DNA of 64,000 bases from Streptomyces sp. Ag109_O5-10 (GCF_900105755.1 NZ_FNTQ01000001.1:7440001-7504000), one strand, 5' to 3'. Positions 1-7,978 are shown, numbered from the stretch's first letter. Notes: generated from the letters alone by a model not told the origin. Numbers and translations: made by a program.

Positions 1-48
1 CAGGAGAGCGTGGGCAGGGTGGACGAACACGCCCGGGCCGACTTCTGA
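1..48 (+). CDS. C-terminal end of an upstream gene (partial)
   Basis: Frame 1 is open from the window edge and ends in TGA at 46-48, giving the last 15 residues (QESVGRVDEHARADF). The codons have G/C in third position, as expected of a real Streptomyces gene end. The fragment is too short to assign a family. It lies 95 nt before the aldehyde dehydrogenase start, with the operator palindrome in between, so it is probably a separate transcription unit. Confidence 0.35.
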   Translation, partial: QESVGRVDEHARADF

Positions 49-86
49 TGGTCCCGAAGCGGGTCCCGGGCACGTCTGGCGCGCTA

Positions 87-105
87 AAACTATCGCCGCT
101 AGTTT
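87..105. promoter_or_regulatory. Palindromic operator upstream of aldehyde dehydrogenase
   Basis: AAACTA, seven bases, then TAGTTT form a perfect 6-bp inverted repeat 38 nt before the aldehyde dehydrogenase start. The same half-sites and spacing recur at 4445-4463 between the divergent TetR and acyl-CoA dehydrogenase genes. The TetR protein encoded at 3761-4426 is the likely binder (inference). Confidence 0.6.
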
Positions 106-143
106 GTGACTCGGACGACGCAGCCCCGCCGGGAGGAAACAGC

Positions 144-1532
144 ATGAAGGCACACGACGGCCTGTACATCGACGGCGCCTGGCGCGCCGCCGAGAGCCGG
201 GAGGCGATCGAGGTCGTGAACCCGGTCGACGAGCAGGTCGTCGGCCGGGTCCCGGCGGGCGGCGCGCTGGACGTCGACACCGCCGTACGCGCCGCGCGTG
301 CCGCCCTCCCGGTCTGGGCCGCGACCCCGCCCGCCGAGCGGGCCGCCCGGCTCGGCGCGCTGCGCGACGCACTCGCGGCCCGGAAGGACGAGATCGCCGA
401 GACGGTCACCGCCGAGCTGGGCGCACCGCTCACGTTCTCCCGGACGGTGCACGCGGGCGTGCCGATCGCGGTCGCCGGCTCGTACGCCGAACTGGCGGCC
501 ACCCACCCCTTCGAGGAGAAGGTCGGCAACTCCGTCGTCTACCAGGAGCCGGTGGGCGTGGTCGGCGCGATCACGCCCTGGAACTACCCGCTGCACCAGA
601 TCGTCGCCAAGGTCGCCCCGGCGCTCGCCGCGGGCTGTTCCGTCGTGCTGAAGCCCGCCGAGAACACCCCGCTCACCGCCCAGCTGTTCGCGGAGGCGGT
701 GCACGAAGCGGGCTTCCCGGCAGGCGTCTTCAACCTGGTCACCGGCCTCGGCCCGGTCGCCGGGCAGGCCCTCGCCGAGCACCCGGGCGTCGACCTGGTC
801 TCCTTCACGGGCTCCACGGCGGTCGGCAGGCGGATCGGGGCGGTGGCCGGGGGCGCCGTGAAGAAGGTCGCTCTCGAACTGGGCGGCAAGTCCGCGAACG
901 TCATCCTCCCGAGCGCCGACCTCGCCAGGGCCGTCAACGTCGGCGTGGCCAACGTGATGTCCAACTCCGGGCAGACGTGCAGCGCCTGGACCCGGATGCT
1001 GCTGCACACCGACCGGTACGAGGAGGCGGTGGAGCTGGCGGCCGCGGCGGCCGCCAAGTACGGCGACCGGATCGGACCGGTCGTCAGCGCCAGGCAGCAG
1101 GCCCGGGTGCGGGGTTACATCGAGAAGGGCGTCGCGGAGGGCGCCCGGCTGGTCGCCGGCGGTCCCGAATCCCCGCACGAACGGGGCTACTTCGTCAGCC
1201 CGACCGTCTTCGCCGACGTCACCCCCGAGATGACGATCGCGAAGGAGGAGATCTTCGGCCCGGTCCTGTCGATCCTGCGCTACACCGACGAGGACGACGC
1301 CCTGCGCATCGCCAACGGCACGGTCTACGGGCTCGCGGGCGCGGTGTGGGCCGGGGACGAGGCGGAGGCGGTGGCCTTCGCCCGGCGCATGGACACCGGT
1401 CAGGTCGACATCAACGGGGGACGCTTCAACCCCCTTGCCCCGTTCGGCGGTTACAAGCAGTCGGGCGTCGGCCGGGAGCTGGGCGCGCACGGTCTCGCCG
1501 AGTACCTCCAGACCAAGTCCCTGCAGTTCTGA
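144..1532 (+). CDS. Aldehyde dehydrogenase family protein
   Basis: A 462-residue NAD(P)-dependent aldehyde dehydrogenase, cytosolic, oxidising an aldehyde to the acid. The family motifs are present: the ITPWNYP segment, LELGGKS with general-base Glu near residue 245, and GQTCSAWTR with nucleophile Cys near residue 279, plus the EEIFGPVLS segment. Length is normal for the family. The ATG at 144 is chosen because GGGAGGAA precedes it by 4-10 nt; an upstream in-frame ATG at 48 would run through the operator. It is followed 13 nt later by a zinc alcohol dehydrogenase, so the two probably act in sequence on one alcohol/aldehyde substrate. Substrate not determinable. Confidence 0.93.
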   Translation: MKAHDGLYIDGAWRAAESREAIEVVNPVDEQVVGRVPAGGALDVDTAVRAARAALPVWAATPPAERAARLGALRDALAARKDEIAETVTAELGAPLTFSRTVHAGVPIAVAGSYAELAATHPFEEKVGNSVVYQEPVGVVGAITPWNYPLHQIVAKVAPALAAGCSVVLKPAENTPLTAQLFAEAVHEAGFPAGVFNLVTGLGPVAGQALAEHPGVDLVSFTGSTAVGRRIGAVAGGAVKKVALELGGKSANVILPSADLARAVNVGVANVMSNSGQTCSAWTRMLLHTDRYEEAVELAAAAAAKYGDRIGPVVSARQQARVRGYIEKGVAEGARLVAGGPESPHERGYFVSPTVFADVTPEMTIAKEEIFGPVLSILRYTDEDDALRIANGTVYGLAGAVWAGDEAEAVAFARRMDTGQVDINGGRFNPLAPFGGYKQSGVGRELGAHGLAEYLQTKSLQF

Positions 1533-1545
1533 GGAGGCCGCTGCG

Positions 1546-2634
1546 ATGACATTCACGGTCCGAGCCGCCGTACTGCCCGCCGTGGGCGCCCCGCTGTCGG
1601 TCACCGCGATCGAGCTCCCGGACCCCGGCCCCGGCCAGGTCCGGGTCCGGCTCGCCGCCGCCGGTGTCTGCCACTCCGACCTCTCCCTGACCGACGGCAC
1701 CATGCGGGTGCCGGTCCCGGCGGTCCTCGGCCACGAGGGCGCGGGCACGGTGGTGGCCGTCGGCGAGGGCGTCACCCGTCTCGCACCCGGCGACCCGGTG
1801 GTCCTCAACTGGGCGCCCTCCTGCGGCAGCTGCCACGCCTGCGCGCTGGGCGAGGTCTGGCTCTGCGCCAACGCGCTGAACGGCTCCGGTGACGTCCACG
1901 CCCGTACGGCGGACGGCACCGACCTGCACCCCGGCCTGAACGTGGCGGCCTTCGCCGAGGAGACCGTGGTCGCCGAGTCCTGCGCCCTCCCGCTGCCCGC
2001 CGGCGTCCCGCTCACCGACGCGGCCCTGCTCGGCTGCGCGGTGCTCACCGGTTACGGCGCCGTCCACCACTCGGCACGCGTCCGAGAGGGCGAGACGGTG
2101 GCGGTGTTCGGCGCGGGCGGCGTGGGCCTGGCCACCGTCCAGGCGGCCCGGATCGCGGGCGCCTCCCGGATCATCGCGGTGGACGTCTCGCCGGAGAAGG
2201 AGGAACTGGCACGGGCCGCGGGCGCCACCGACTACGTCGTCGCCTCCGACACCACGCCCCGCGCGATCCGCGCCCTCACCGGCAAGCAGGGAGTCGACGT
2301 CGCCGTGGAGTGCGTCGGCCGCGCGGTCAGCATCCGCGCGGCCTGGGAGTCCACCCGCCGGGGCGGCCGTACGACGGTGGTCGGCATCGGCGCCAAGACC
2401 GAACAGGTGACCTTCAACGCCCTGGAGCTCTTCCACTGGGGCCGCACCCTCTCCGGCTGCGTCTACGGCAACTCGGACCCGGCCCGCGACCTGCCGCTGC
2501 TCGCCGAACACGTCCGGGCGGGCCGCCTGGACCTGTCCGCGCTGGTGACGGAGCGGATCGCGCTGGAGGACATCCCGGTCGCCTTCGAGAACATGCTGGC
2601 GGGCAAGGGCGGCCGGGCGCTGGTGGTGTTCTGA
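1546..2634 (+). CDS. Zinc-dependent alcohol dehydrogenase (MDR family)
   Basis: A 362-residue medium-chain alcohol dehydrogenase. The N-terminal GroES-like domain has the catalytic-zinc Cys in GVCHSDLS and GHEGAG, followed by the four structural-zinc cysteines in CGSCHACALGEVWLC. The Rossmann fold starts at GAGGVGLATVQAARIAG, with an acidic residue in IIAVD suggesting NAD use. The ATG at 1546 follows GAGGAGG and lies 13 nt after the aldehyde dehydrogenase stop, so they share a transcript. The coenzyme-binding and zinc pattern resembles class III/aryl alcohol dehydrogenases; substrate unknown. Confidence 0.92.
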   Translation: MTFTVRAAVLPAVGAPLSVTAIELPDPGPGQVRVRLAAAGVCHSDLSLTDGTMRVPVPAVLGHEGAGTVVAVGEGVTRLAPGDPVVLNWAPSCGSCHACALGEVWLCANALNGSGDVHARTADGTDLHPGLNVAAFAEETVVAESCALPLPAGVPLTDAALLGCAVLTGYGAVHHSARVREGETVAVFGAGGVGLATVQAARIAGASRIIAVDVSPEKEELARAAGATDYVVASDTTPRAIRALTGKQGVDVAVECVGRAVSIRAAWESTRRGGRTTVVGIGAKTEQVTFNALELFHWGRTLSGCVYGNSDPARDLPLLAEHVRAGRLDLSALVTERIALEDIPVAFENMLAGKGGRALVVF

Positions 2635-2659
2635 GCGGTCGCGCTGCGGGCGGGTGCCG

Positions 2660-3595
2660 TCACGCGGGCTTCCGGGTCTCCTCGGGCCGGGTCTCCCGCG
2701 CGGCGGCCACGACCCGGGAGGTCCGCGCCCGCGACCGGGACACCGCGACACCGGCCAGGCACAGCACCCCGCCCGCGAGCGTCAGCACACCGGGCACCTC
2801 CCCGAGCGCCAGCCACGACATCAGGACGACCAGCGCGGGCACCGCGTAGGTGGTCGCGCCCATCCGGCTGGCCGTCGTACGGGCGAGCGCGTACGCCCAG
2901 GTGGTGAAGGCGAGGGCGAGCGGGAACACGCCCAGGTACAGCATGTTGAGGGTCGCGGAGAGCGGGGCGCCGGCCGCCTCGCCGACGAGCTGCCCGGAGA
3001 ACGGCAGGCACAGGACGGCGCCGATCAGGCACCCGAACGTCGTCACCTGGAGCGCGCTCGCACGCCCGAGCGCCGGCTTCTGCGCGACCACCCCGCCCGC
3101 GTACGCGACGGCCGCGAGCAGGCACAGCACCACGCCGAGCGCCGAGGAACCGCCCTCGCCCGACATCGACAGGCCGACGGTCACCGCGCCCGCGAACGAC
3201 ACGGCCATCCCCGCGAGCAGCCGCGGCGGCATCGGGTCGCCGAGCAGCCGGGCGCCGAGCAGGGCGATCAGGATCGGGCCGATGTTCACGACGAGGGCGG
3301 CGGTGCCCGCGTCCACCTGCTGCTCGCCCCAGTTCAGCACGACGCTGTAGAAGCCGAACCAGAGGAGCCCCGAGACCACGATCCCGCGCCAGGCGGCCCT
3401 GGGCGGCAGCCCTTCGCGCCGTACGAGGCACAGGAGCCCGAGCACGAGCGACCCGGAGAGCAGCCGCCCCAGCGCGAGCGCGCCGGGGGAGTAGGAGCCA
3501 CCCGCACTGCGGATCGACACGAAGGCCGACGCCCACAGCACGACGGTGACGGCGGCTGCGGCGACGGGGAGGAGGCGGTGGTCGGGCTTCTTCAT
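2660..3595 (-). CDS. EamA/DMT family transporter
   Basis: A 311-residue integral membrane protein with about ten hydrophobic segments arranged as two EamA repeats, the usual drug/metabolite transporter layout (efflux of small metabolites or amino acids in characterised members). The N terminus is MKKPDHRLLP, then a first membrane span with VLWASAFVSIRSAG, a typical EamA opening. The C terminus is Arg-rich and cytosolic. It converges on the alcohol dehydrogenase gene with 25 nt between stops. Substrate cannot be inferred. Confidence 0.9.
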   Translation of the reverse strand: MKKPDHRLLPVAAAAVTVVLWASAFVSIRSAGGSYSPGALALGRLLSGSLVLGLLCLVRREGLPPRAAWRGIVVSGLLWFGFYSVVLNWGEQQVDAGTAALVVNIGPILIALLGARLLGDPMPPRLLAGMAVSFAGAVTVGLSMSGEGGSSALGVVLCLLAAVAYAGGVVAQKPALGRASALQVTTFGCLIGAVLCLPFSGQLVGEAAGAPLSATLNMLYLGVFPLALAFTTWAYALARTTASRMGATTYAVPALVVLMSWLALGEVPGVLTLAGGVLCLAGVAVSRSRARTSRVVAAARETRPEETRKPA

Positions 3596-3676
3596 AGGGT
3601 CGAGGGTAGGGAGTGGGGGGCCGTCGGGGCTGGCGGATTTCGGACGGGTGGGTGGGGCCGGGGCGGGGTGCGGGCG

Positions 3677-3725
3677 AAGCGCCCCTTCAGGGGCGCGGGG
3701 AACCGGGCGACCAGCCCCTACTCGG
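3677..3725 (+). repeat. Dispersed Streptomyces intergenic repeat, copy A
   Basis: The core GGGGCGCGGGGAAC followed by GGGCGACCAGCCCCT matches an intergenic sequence I recognise as repeated many times in Streptomyces chromosomes. It lies between the EamA transporter gene and the TetR gene. Other copies in this window are near 7849, 15674, 35387 and 58601. Confidence 0.6.
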
Positions 3726-3760
3726 CCTGCGCTCGCCGCCCGGCCGGAGCATCCCGCACC

Positions 3761-4417
3761 TCACGCTGTCTCCCCCACCTTCGAAAATTGCTCCTGCAAC
3801 CCGTCGAGCAACGCCCGCAACCCGGTCTCGAACGCCCGCTCGTCGATCTTCTCCTGGCGCTCCGAAAGGAGATGCGCCTGCCCCAGATGCGGATAGTCGG
3901 CCGGATCGTACGCGCTCGCGTCGTCCACGAACCCCCCGGCGAACGACCCCAGCGCCGACCCCATGATGAAGTACCGCATCAGCGCCCCGATCGACGTCGC
4001 CTGCGCCGGCGGCCACCCCGCGTCCACCATCGCGCCGTAGACCACGTCGGCGAGGCGCAGGCCCGCCGGGCGGCGGCCGGGGCCCCGGGCGAGGACCGGG
4101 ACGATGTTCGGGTGGGCCCGCAGCGCCGCCCGGTAGGACACCGCCCAGTCGTGCAGTGCGGTGCGCCAGTCCCGCCCGGCGTCGCGCCCGAGGTCTTCGA
4201 ACATCGACAGGTCGACCTGCGCGCTGACCGAGTCCGCGACCGCCTCCAGGATCTCGTCCTTGGTGCGGAAGTGGTTGTAGAGCGAGGGCCCGCTCACCCC
4301 CAGCTCGGCCGCGAGCCGGCGGGTGGAGACGGCCGCAAGACCCTCCGCGTCCACGAGTTCCCGGGCCGCCCGGACGATCCGGTCGGTGCTGAGGAGGGGC
4401 TTGCGCGGTCGGGCCAT
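3761..4417 (-). CDS. TetR/AcrR family transcriptional regulator
   Basis: A 218-residue TetR repressor. The N-terminal helix-turn-helix is clear: VSTRRLAAELGVSGPSLYNHF around residues 34-54. The C-terminal half has TetR_C-like content (ALMRYFIMGSALGSFAGGF) that would bind a small ligand. The ATG at 4417 is used; an in-frame ATG at 4426 would add MCA. The gene is divergent from an acyl-CoA dehydrogenase, with a 19-bp palindrome at 4445-4463 between them; the same palindrome precedes the aldehyde/alcohol dehydrogenase operon. It probably represses itself and both targets, with an acyl-CoA or aldehyde as inducer (inference). Confidence 0.92.
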   Translation of the reverse strand: MARPRKPLLSTDRIVRAARELVDAEGLAAVSTRRLAAELGVSGPSLYNHFRTKDEILEAVADSVSAQVDLSMFEDLGRDAGRDWRTALHDWAVSYRAALRAHPNIVPVLARGPGRRPAGLRLADVVYGAMVDAGWPPAQATSIGALMRYFIMGSALGSFAGGFVDDASAYDPADYPHLGQAHLLSERQEKIDERAFETGLRALLDGLQEQFSKVGETA

Positions 4418-4444
4418 GGCGCACATAGTAGGGCCCGGGGAAAG

Positions 4445-4463
4445 AAACTAGCAGTGCTAATTT
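4445..4463. promoter_or_regulatory. Operator between divergent TetR and acyl-CoA dehydrogenase genes
   Basis: AAACTAGCAGTGCTAATTT is a 19-bp near-perfect palindrome (one mismatched pair) centred on 4454. It lies 28 nt before the TetR start and 14 nt before the acyl-CoA dehydrogenase start, so binding would block both. It matches the site at 87-105 in half-sites and spacing. Confidence 0.7.
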
Positions 4464-4476
4464 AAAGGGTGATCAC

Positions 4477-5631
4477 ATGGTGAACCTGGGGCTCAGCGAG
4501 GAGCAGACCGCCGTACGGCAGCTCGCCCGGGACTTCGTCGACCGCGAGATCACTCCGAACGTGATCGCCTGGGACCGCGCCGAGGAGGTCGACCGGGGGA
4601 TCGTGAAGAAGCTCGGCGAGGTCGGCTTCCTCGGCCTGACGATCGACGAGGAGTACGGCGGCTCGGGCGGTGACCATCTCGCGTACTGCCTGGTGACGGA
4701 GGAACTAGGCCGGGGGGACTCCTCGGTCCGCGGGATCGTGTCCGTGTCCCTGGGTCTGGTCGCCAAGACCGTCGCCGCCTGGGGCACCGCGGAGCAGAAG
4801 CGGCGCTGGCTGCCGGGTCTCACCTCCGGCTCGTACGTCGGCTGCTTCGGCCTCACCGAACCCGGCACCGGCTCCGACGCGGGCAACCTCACCACCCGCG
4901 CCGTTCGCGACGGCGACGACTACGTCGTCAACGGCACCAAGATGTTCATCACCAACGGCACCTGGGCCGACGTCGTCCTGCTCTTCGCCCGCTCCACCGA
5001 CGCCCCCGGCCACAAGGGCGTCTCCGCCTTCCTGGTGCCGGCCGACACCCCCGGCCTCACCCGCCGCCCCCTGCACGGCAAGCTCGGCCTGCGTGGCCAG
5101 GCCACCGCCGAGCTCGTCCTGGAGGACGTCCGGGTCCCCGCCTCGGCGATGCTCGGACCCGAGGGCAAGGGCTTCTCGGTCGCCATGTCCGCGCTCGCCA
5201 AGGGGCGGATGTCGGTGGCCGCAGGCTGCGTCGGGATAGCGCAGGCCGCGCTGGACGCGGCCGTGCGGTACGCCGGGGAGCGCGAGCAGTTCGGCACGCC
5301 GATCGCCAGGCACCAGCTCGTCCAGGAGCTCATCAGCGACATCGCCGTCGACGTGGACGCGGCCCGCCTGCTGACCTGGCGGGTCGCCGATCTGATCGAC
5401 CGGGGGCTGCCGTTCGCCACCGAGTCCTCCAAGGCCAAGCTCTTCGCCTCCGAGGCCGCCGTGCGGGCCGCCAACAACGCCCTCCAGGTCTTCGGGGGCT
5501 ACGGCTACATCGACGAGTACCCGGCGGGCAAACTGCTGCGCGACGCCCGCGTGATGACCCTCTACGAGGGCACCAGCCAGATCCAGAAGCTGCTCATCGG
5601 ACGGGCGCTGACAGGCGTCTCGGCGTTCTGA
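4477..5631 (+). CDS. Acyl-CoA dehydrogenase
   Basis: A 384-residue FAD-dependent acyl-CoA dehydrogenase catalysing alpha,beta-dehydrogenation of an acyl-CoA with electrons passed to ETF. It shows the substrate/FAD signature CFGLTEPGTGSDAG, the FITNGTWADV segment, and the C-terminal LYEGTSQIQKLLIGRAL with catalytic Glu near residue 364, the position used in short- and branched-chain enzymes. Length is exactly typical. The ATG has a weak RBS (AAAGGGTGATC). The promoter carries the TetR palindrome at 4445-4463. Confidence 0.94.
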   Translation: MVNLGLSEEQTAVRQLARDFVDREITPNVIAWDRAEEVDRGIVKKLGEVGFLGLTIDEEYGGSGGDHLAYCLVTEELGRGDSSVRGIVSVSLGLVAKTVAAWGTAEQKRRWLPGLTSGSYVGCFGLTEPGTGSDAGNLTTRAVRDGDDYVVNGTKMFITNGTWADVVLLFARSTDAPGHKGVSAFLVPADTPGLTRRPLHGKLGLRGQATAELVLEDVRVPASAMLGPEGKGFSVAMSALAKGRMSVAAGCVGIAQAALDAAVRYAGEREQFGTPIARHQLVQELISDIAVDVDAARLLTWRVADLIDRGLPFATESSKAKLFASEAAVRAANNALQVFGGYGYIDEYPAGKLLRDARVMTLYEGTSQIQKLLIGRALTGVSAF

Positions 5632-5641
5632 GTACGTCCCT

Positions 5642-5696
5642 GAGTATCCGGCCTGAGTAGCCGGGGAGTATCGGGGGAGTGCCGGGGAGTATCCGG
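5642..5696 (+). repeat. Degenerate direct repeats of a GAGTATCCGG unit
   Basis: Five units resembling GAGTATCCGG start at 5642, 5655, 5666, 5677 and 5687, with a weaker one near 5630. They fill the short gap between the acyl-CoA dehydrogenase stop and the YiaA/YiaB-like gene. The spacing is 10-13 nt. No function is evident. Confidence 0.5.
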
Positions 5697-5735
5697 ACGG
5701 ATGTGGCGCGGGCCACGTCCGGCGATGCTCTGACC

Positions 5736-6023
5736 ATGAGTGACACACCGGTCAGACACCAGAACACGGCCGCCTTCTACGGACAGGCCGTCGCCTCCTT
5801 CGCCCTCGCCCTCACGGCCACCGCCATCGGCATCTTCCGGCTGCACGCGGACGCCTGGGTCCGCGGCTTCCTCGGCATCGCCGTGCTCTACCTCGTCACC
5901 TCCGCCTTCACCCTCGCGAAGGTGGTCCGCGACCGCCAGGAGGCCGGGCAGATCGTCAGCCGCGTCGACCAGGCCAGGCTGGAGAAACTGCTCGCCGAAC
6001 ACGACCCCTTCGAGAAGCTCTGA
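5736..6023 (+). CDS. YiaA/YiaB family inner membrane protein
   Basis: A 95-residue protein with two hydrophobic segments (about residues 15-33 and 42-62) and a polar C-terminal tail (VRDRQEAGQIVSRVDQARLEKLL), matching the two-helix YiaA/YiaB domain and its usual actinobacterial companion tail. Function is unknown in the family. The ATG at 5736 is chosen because MSDTP starts the conserved part; an upstream in-frame start at 5679 would add a repeat-encoded stretch. It is co-directional with the TetR gene downstream but separated by an inverted repeat. Confidence 0.8.
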   Translation: MSDTPVRHQNTAAFYGQAVASFALALTATAIGIFRLHADAWVRGFLGIAVLYLVTSAFTLAKVVRDRQEAGQIVSRVDQARLEKLLAEHDPFEKL

Positions 6024-6078
6024 CTGCTCGGGACGCTCGGGGACCCCTGCCGCCCGGGAAAAGCTCTGAGCGGGCACA

Positions 6079-6094
6079 CTAAGCGCCCGCTCAG
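6079..6094. promoter_or_regulatory. Operator upstream of TetR gene at 6142
   Basis: CTAAGCGCCCGCTCAG is an imperfect 16-bp palindrome 47 nt before the TetR start. It matches CTAAGCAACTGCTTAG at 7290-7305 upstream of the neighbouring MaoC gene, giving the consensus CTAAGCNNNNGCTNAG. It also forms the right half of a wider inverted repeat, TGAGCGGGC at 6067-6075 with GCCCGCTCA at 6085-6093. Confidence 0.6.
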
Positions 6095-6141
6095 CCGGGA
6101 CGGTATGGTGGTGCTCCGGTATCGAGAGGGGCGAACGAGCG

Positions 6142-6765
6142 ATGAGTACGGCGGAGGAGACGACCGGCGGCGAGGTCGAGCCGTGGGAAGAGGTCACCCC
6201 TGACGCGGCCCGGCGCCTGCTGGTCGCAGCCGTGGAGGCCTTCGCCGAGCGCGGCTACCACGCCACCACCACCCGCGACATCGCGGGCCGGGCCGGCATG
6301 AGCCCCGCCGCGCTCTACATCCACTACAAGACCAAGGAAGAGCTGCTTCACCGGATCAGCCGCATCGGTCACGACAAGGCCCTGGAGATCCTCCAGACGG
6401 CCGCGCGGCGCGAGGGCACCGCCACCGAGCGGCTCGCCGACGCCGTCAGCTCCTTCGTCCGCTGGCATGCCGGGCGGCGCACCACCGCCCGGGTCGTGCA
6501 GTACGAACTCGACGCGCTCGGCCCCGACGCCCGCGCCGAGATCCTCGACCTGCGCCGTCAGGTCGACGCCGAGGTGCGCGGGATCATCCAGGAGGGCCTC
6601 GCCTCCGGGGAGTTCGACGTCATCGACGTGCACGGCACCACCCTCGCGGTGCTCTCGCTCTGCATCGACGTCGCCCGCTGGTTCAACGTGAACGGCCCCC
6701 GGACCCCCGAGGAGGTCGGCGCGCTCTACGCCGACCTCGTGCTGCGGATGGTCGGGGCCAAGTAG
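6142..6765 (+). CDS. TetR/AcrR family transcriptional regulator
   Basis: A 207-residue TetR regulator. After an acidic N-terminal extension, the DNA-binding domain spans about residues 18-65 with TTTRDIAGRAGMSPAALYIHYKTKEELL. The C-terminal domain (WHAGRRTTARVVQYELDAL, LDLRRQVDAEVRGIIQEGL) resembles TetR_C domains of fatty-acid and acyl-CoA regulators. It converges on the MaoC dehydratase gene with 21 nt between stops. Both genes carry the same 16-bp palindrome in their promoters, so it probably represses itself and MaoC. Confidence 0.92.
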   Translation: MSTAEETTGGEVEPWEEVTPDAARRLLVAAVEAFAERGYHATTTRDIAGRAGMSPAALYIHYKTKEELLHRISRIGHDKALEILQTAARREGTATERLADAVSSFVRWHAGRRTTARVVQYELDALGPDARAEILDLRRQVDAEVRGIIQEGLASGEFDVIDVHGTTLAVLSLCIDVARWFNVNGPRTPEEVGALYADLVLRMVGAK

Positions 6766-6786
6766 CGGCCGGCCGTCCGCGGAGCC

Positions 6787-7248
6787 TCAGAGGTAGTACC
6801 GGGACACCGACTCCGCGACGCAGACCGGCTTGTCGCCGCCCTCGCGCTCGACGCTGAAGGCGACCGTCACCTGCACGCCGCCCGTGACGTCCTCCACGCC
6901 GGTGATCTTCGCGGTGGCACGCAGCCGGGAGCCGACCGGGACGGGGGCGGGGAAGCGGACCTTGTTGGTGCCGTAGTTCACCCCCATCTTCACGCCCTCG
7001 ACCGCGATCAGCTGGGGGCCGAAGAGCGGGAGCAGCGACAGGGTCAGATAGCCGTGCGCGATCGTCGTGCCGAACGGGCCGGCGGCCGCCTTCTCCGGGT
7101 CGACGTGGATCCACTGGTGGTCGCCGGTCGCGTCCGCGAACAGGTCTATGCGCTTCTGGTCGACCTCCACCCAGTCGGTCCAGCCCAGCTGCTCGCCCAC
7201 GGCCGCCTTCAGCTCGTCGGGGGAGGTGAAGATCCTTGGTTCTGCCAT
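6787..7248 (-). CDS. MaoC family dehydratase
   Basis: A 153-residue single hot-dog-fold MaoC-like (R)-specific enoyl-CoA hydratase. The catalytic signature D-x(4)-H is present in FADATGDHQWIHVDPEKAAAGPFGTTIAHGYLTLS, at about residues 37-70. The length is standard for the short bacterial form. ATG at 7248 is preferred over the longer upstream frame because the hot-dog domain starts immediately and the operator would otherwise be coding. It acts on enoyl-CoA thioesters in fatty-acid or polyketide metabolism; the palindrome at 7290-7305 suggests TetR control. Confidence 0.92.
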   Translation of the reverse strand: MAEPRIFTSPDELKAAVGEQLGWTDWVEVDQKRIDLFADATGDHQWIHVDPEKAAAGPFGTTIAHGYLTLSLLPLFGPQLIAVEGVKMGVNYGTNKVRFPAPVPVGSRLRATAKITGVEDVTGGVQVTVAFSVEREGGDKPVCVAESVSRYYL

Positions 7249-7289
7249 GTCGCCGGCCCTCTCGCACTCACGGATCACGCGTGCATTGT

Positions 7290-7305
7290 CTAAGCAACTG
7301 CTTAG
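7290..7305. promoter_or_regulatory. Operator upstream of MaoC gene
   Basis: CTAAGCAACTGCTTAG has perfect 7-bp arms around a 2-nt centre. It lies 42 nt upstream of the MaoC start and 66 nt upstream of soxR. It matches the site at 6079-6094 before the neighbouring TetR gene. Confidence 0.65.
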
Positions 7306-7370
7306 CATGGTCGGGAGCGCGTCCCCTGTCAACGGACCGCGGCCCGCGCCCGGTGGGTAGGCTCTGCGGG

Positions 7371-7835
7371 GTGCCGCAGATTCCCGAGAAGATCCACGAG
7401 CTGACCGTGGGCCAGTTGTCCGCACGTAGCGGCGCCGCCGTCTCCGCGCTGCACTTCTACGAGTCCAAGGGCCTCATCAGCAGTCGGCGGACCTCCGGCA
7501 ACCAGCGCCGCTACAGCCGCGACACCCTGCGCCGGGTCGCCTTCGTCCGGGCGGCACAGCGCGTCGGCATCCCTCTCGCGACGATCCGCGAGGCCCTCTC
7601 GGAGCTGCCGCAGGAACGCACGCCGAACCGCGAGGACTGGGCGCGGCTCTCGGAGGCGTGGCGGGCGGAACTGGACGAACGCATCAGGCAGCTGAACCGC
7701 CTCCGCGACCACCTGACGGACTGCATCGGCTGCGGGTGCCTGTCCTTGAGCAGCTGCGTGCTGTCCAACCCGGACGACGTGTTCGGCGAGCGGCGCGCGG
7801 GGTCGCGTCTGCTGCCGGAGAGCGGGCGGCCGTAG
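7371..7835 (+). CDS. soxR: Redox-sensitive transcriptional activator SoxR
   Basis: A 154-residue MerR-family regulator. The N-terminal winged helix reads LTVGQLSARSGAAVSALHFYE at residues 9-29, and the [2Fe-2S] ligand cluster CIGCGCLSLSSC near residues 119-130 has the exact SoxR spacing CX2CXCX5C. It senses redox-active compounds, which in Streptomyces include endogenous pigments, rather than superoxide alone. GTG at 7371 follows a TAGGCT hexamer by 7 nt, suggesting a leaderless transcript. It is divergent from MaoC and converges on the RNA ligase. Confidence 0.93.
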   Translation: MPQIPEKIHELTVGQLSARSGAAVSALHFYESKGLISSRRTSGNQRRYSRDTLRRVAFVRAAQRVGIPLATIREALSELPQERTPNREDWARLSEAWRAELDERIRQLNRLRDHLTDCIGCGCLSLSSCVLSNPDDVFGERRAGSRLLPESGRP

Positions 7836-7848
7836 TTCGGGTGCGGGC

Positions 7849-7890
7849 CGGTGGGGGCTGGTCGCGCAGTTCCCCGCGCCCCTGAAGGAC
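7849..7890 (-). repeat. Dispersed Streptomyces intergenic repeat, copy B
   Basis: The stretch GGGGGCTGGTCGCGCAG followed by TTCCCCGCGCCCCTGAAGG is the reverse-orientation form of the repeat at 3677-3725. It fills part of the gap between soxR and the RNA ligase gene, which converge. Confidence 0.6.
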
Positions 7891-7978
7891 GAAGACACGA
7901 CTGCGGGCAGGCGTGCCCGCAGGGCGCCGGTAAGCGGCCCCGCCCCCACCCGCACCCCAAACCCCCACTCACCCGCGC

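Noticed and set aside
99..2048. Long minus-strand frame opposite the aldehyde and alcohol dehydrogenase genes
   Set aside because: Shadow of two well-supported plus-strand genes; no domain and no RBS.
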